Assembly (NCBI RefSeq): GCF_002355655.1
Contig: NZ_AP017569.1
Coordinates: 248,001-312,000, forward strand
Direction of reading: 5' to 3'
DNA length: 64,000 nucleotides
Source of the DNA: Halorubrum trapanicum
GTDB lineage: Archaea; Halobacteriota; Halobacteria; Halobacteriales; Haloferacaceae
Shown: in pieces, positions 63,427 through 64,000 of the stretch
Position numbering within the stretch: position 1 is the first letter of the stretch
How the letters are laid out: the number at the start of each line of letters is the position of its first letter
Position numbers and translations under genes: made by a program
The notes under the pieces: model-generated
Told to the model about the DNA's origin: nothing
Databases searched by the model: none
Seen by the model: the letters and a program-made list of their open reading frames with translations, nothing else

Positions 63427-63682
63427 GGTCGAGTACACCGAACAGGCGCTCTCTCACCTCGAATCACTCGATTCGCAGGCCGCCGATCGGATCCTGAACA
63501 AGGTCGACGAGGCGACGGAGTGGACCGAACACCGATTGGAACCGCTCTCCGGCTACCCGTACTACAAGCTGCGGGCCGGCGACTACCGCGCCATCGTTGC
63601 GTGGGATCAGGGCGCCGACGTCATCCGCGTCGAGGCCGTCGGTCACCGCCGGAACGTGTACGATCGACACCTCCCTCCCTGA
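63419..63682 (+). CDS. RelE/ParE-family toxin
   Basis: An 87-residue protein with the RelE-superfamily pattern [20 protein letters not shown], then [20 protein letters not shown] (the characteristic YRxRxGDYR-type strand), [13 protein letters not shown]. Members are usually mRNA-cleaving (RelE) or gyrase-targeting (ParE) toxins; which applies here is not clear. The gene starts eight bases before the antitoxin stop, the normal antitoxin-first order. Confidence 0.88.
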   Translation: MTEVEYTEQALSHLESLDSQAADRILNKVDEATEWTEHRLEPLSGYPYYKLRAGDYRAIVAWDQGADVIRVEAVGHRRNVYDRHLPP

Positions 63683-63755
63683 GCGCTCACTGCTGTTCCT
63701 CCCCTCTCCTTCCGGCATCCCCACGGCTTTCCGCGTGGCGCGAGATCCGTCGCGC

Positions 63756-64000
63756 ATGGCTTCGAACACCACCGGCGGGAGCGAGACGTTCGACATCGGC
63801 GGCGAGCTTACCGTCAACCGACTCGGCTTCGGCGCGATGCGGATCACGGGCGAGGATATCATCGGCCGCCCCGAGGACGAGGCGGACGCGAAGGACGTGC
63901 TCCGCCGCGCGGTCGACCTCGGCGTCGACTTCGTCGACACGGCCGACTCCTACGGGCCGGGCGTCTCGGAGCGGCTCATCGGCGAGGCGTTGGGCGACCC
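63756..64000 (+). CDS. Aldo/keto reductase (cut by window edge)
   Basis: The first 81 codons of a TIM-barrel NADPH-dependent reductase. [20 protein letters not shown] and [20 protein letters not shown] give the N-terminal strand and the catalytic Asp and Tyr of the family (DTADSYG). The rest lies beyond the right end. It follows the toxin gene by 73 bases; the ATG at 63756 has no clear TATA box. Confidence 0.9.
   Translation, partial: MASNTTGGSETFDIGGELTVNRLGFGAMRITGEDIIGRPEDEADAKDVLRRAVDLGVDFVDTADSYGPGVSERLIGEALGD

Overview
The window looks like chromosomal DNA of a haloarchaeon (class Halobacteria), possibly Halorubrum-like. By eye the DNA is very GC-rich, with G or C at almost every third codon position. 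The proteins are strongly acidic. Many genes have a TATA-like box about 27 bases before a leaderless ATG or GTG. The gene set is archaeal or haloarchaeal: topoisomerase VI A and B, a DUF2070 membrane protein, an ER-type signal peptidase, the aminodideoxyheptulosonate/dehydroquinate synthase II route to aromatics, an HTH_10 Bat-type regulator and the DUF4212 plus sodium:solute symporter pair. I see no rRNA, tRNA or CRISPR array.

Layout. 1-8 kb: DUF2070 protein (cut by the window edge), GT4 glycosyltransferase, NAD(P)H-hydrate repair enzyme, moaC, then gcvT-fhs (one-carbon metabolism). 8-15 kb: signal peptidase, NYN protein, a small orphan, ilvD, a lower-GC islet with an HsdR_N-type nuclease-domain protein and a winged helix, then VOC and SHOCT proteins. 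15-17 kb: purS-purQ facing purU, which has an unusual structured leader. 17-22 kb: Lhr-type helicase, a kinase-like protein with an altered P-loop, an alkyltransferase-like protein and an IS6-family insertion sequence with target duplications. 22-29 kb: trpCBA and the early aromatic pathway, split by an oppositely oriented HTTM membrane gene. 30-37 kb: M32 carboxypeptidase, threonine aldolase, DUF2209-hflX, and an SfnG-like monooxygenase with an FMN reductase. 37-46.5 kb: an acetate block with two acetyl-CoA synthetase-type ligases, a Bat-like regulator, DUF4212/SSS symporter and UspA. 47-54 kb: NDUFA9-like protein, CopA copper ATPase, MOSC, CspA and others. 54-58 kb: top6B-top6A, CDGSH, MsrB. 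59-64 kb: histidine kinase, acyl-CoA dehydrogenase, Lrp-aminotransferase pair, an RHH/RelE toxin-antitoxin module and the start of an aldo/keto reductase.

The most interesting non-coding signal is a dispersed element of roughly 280-550 bp present four times (about 8.92-9.29, 10.43-10.71, 30.07-30.52 and 58.45-59.01 kb). Each copy starts with TTATAA promoter-like units and carries up to three hairpins. The stems differ between copies but stay paired, while the single-stranded linkers are conserved. All four copies lie between convergent genes. This looks like a structured RNA or hairpin mobile element.

Second is the purU leader. A bulged hairpin and a 7-bp helix that would cover the Shine-Dalgarno sequence compete for the same bases, and a 12-codon upstream ORF ends on the purU start codon; together this resembles a riboswitch or other translational switch. 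Third is a short run of AT-ending codons in the conserved GHKL region of top6B, possibly a gene-conversion or intein-loss scar.
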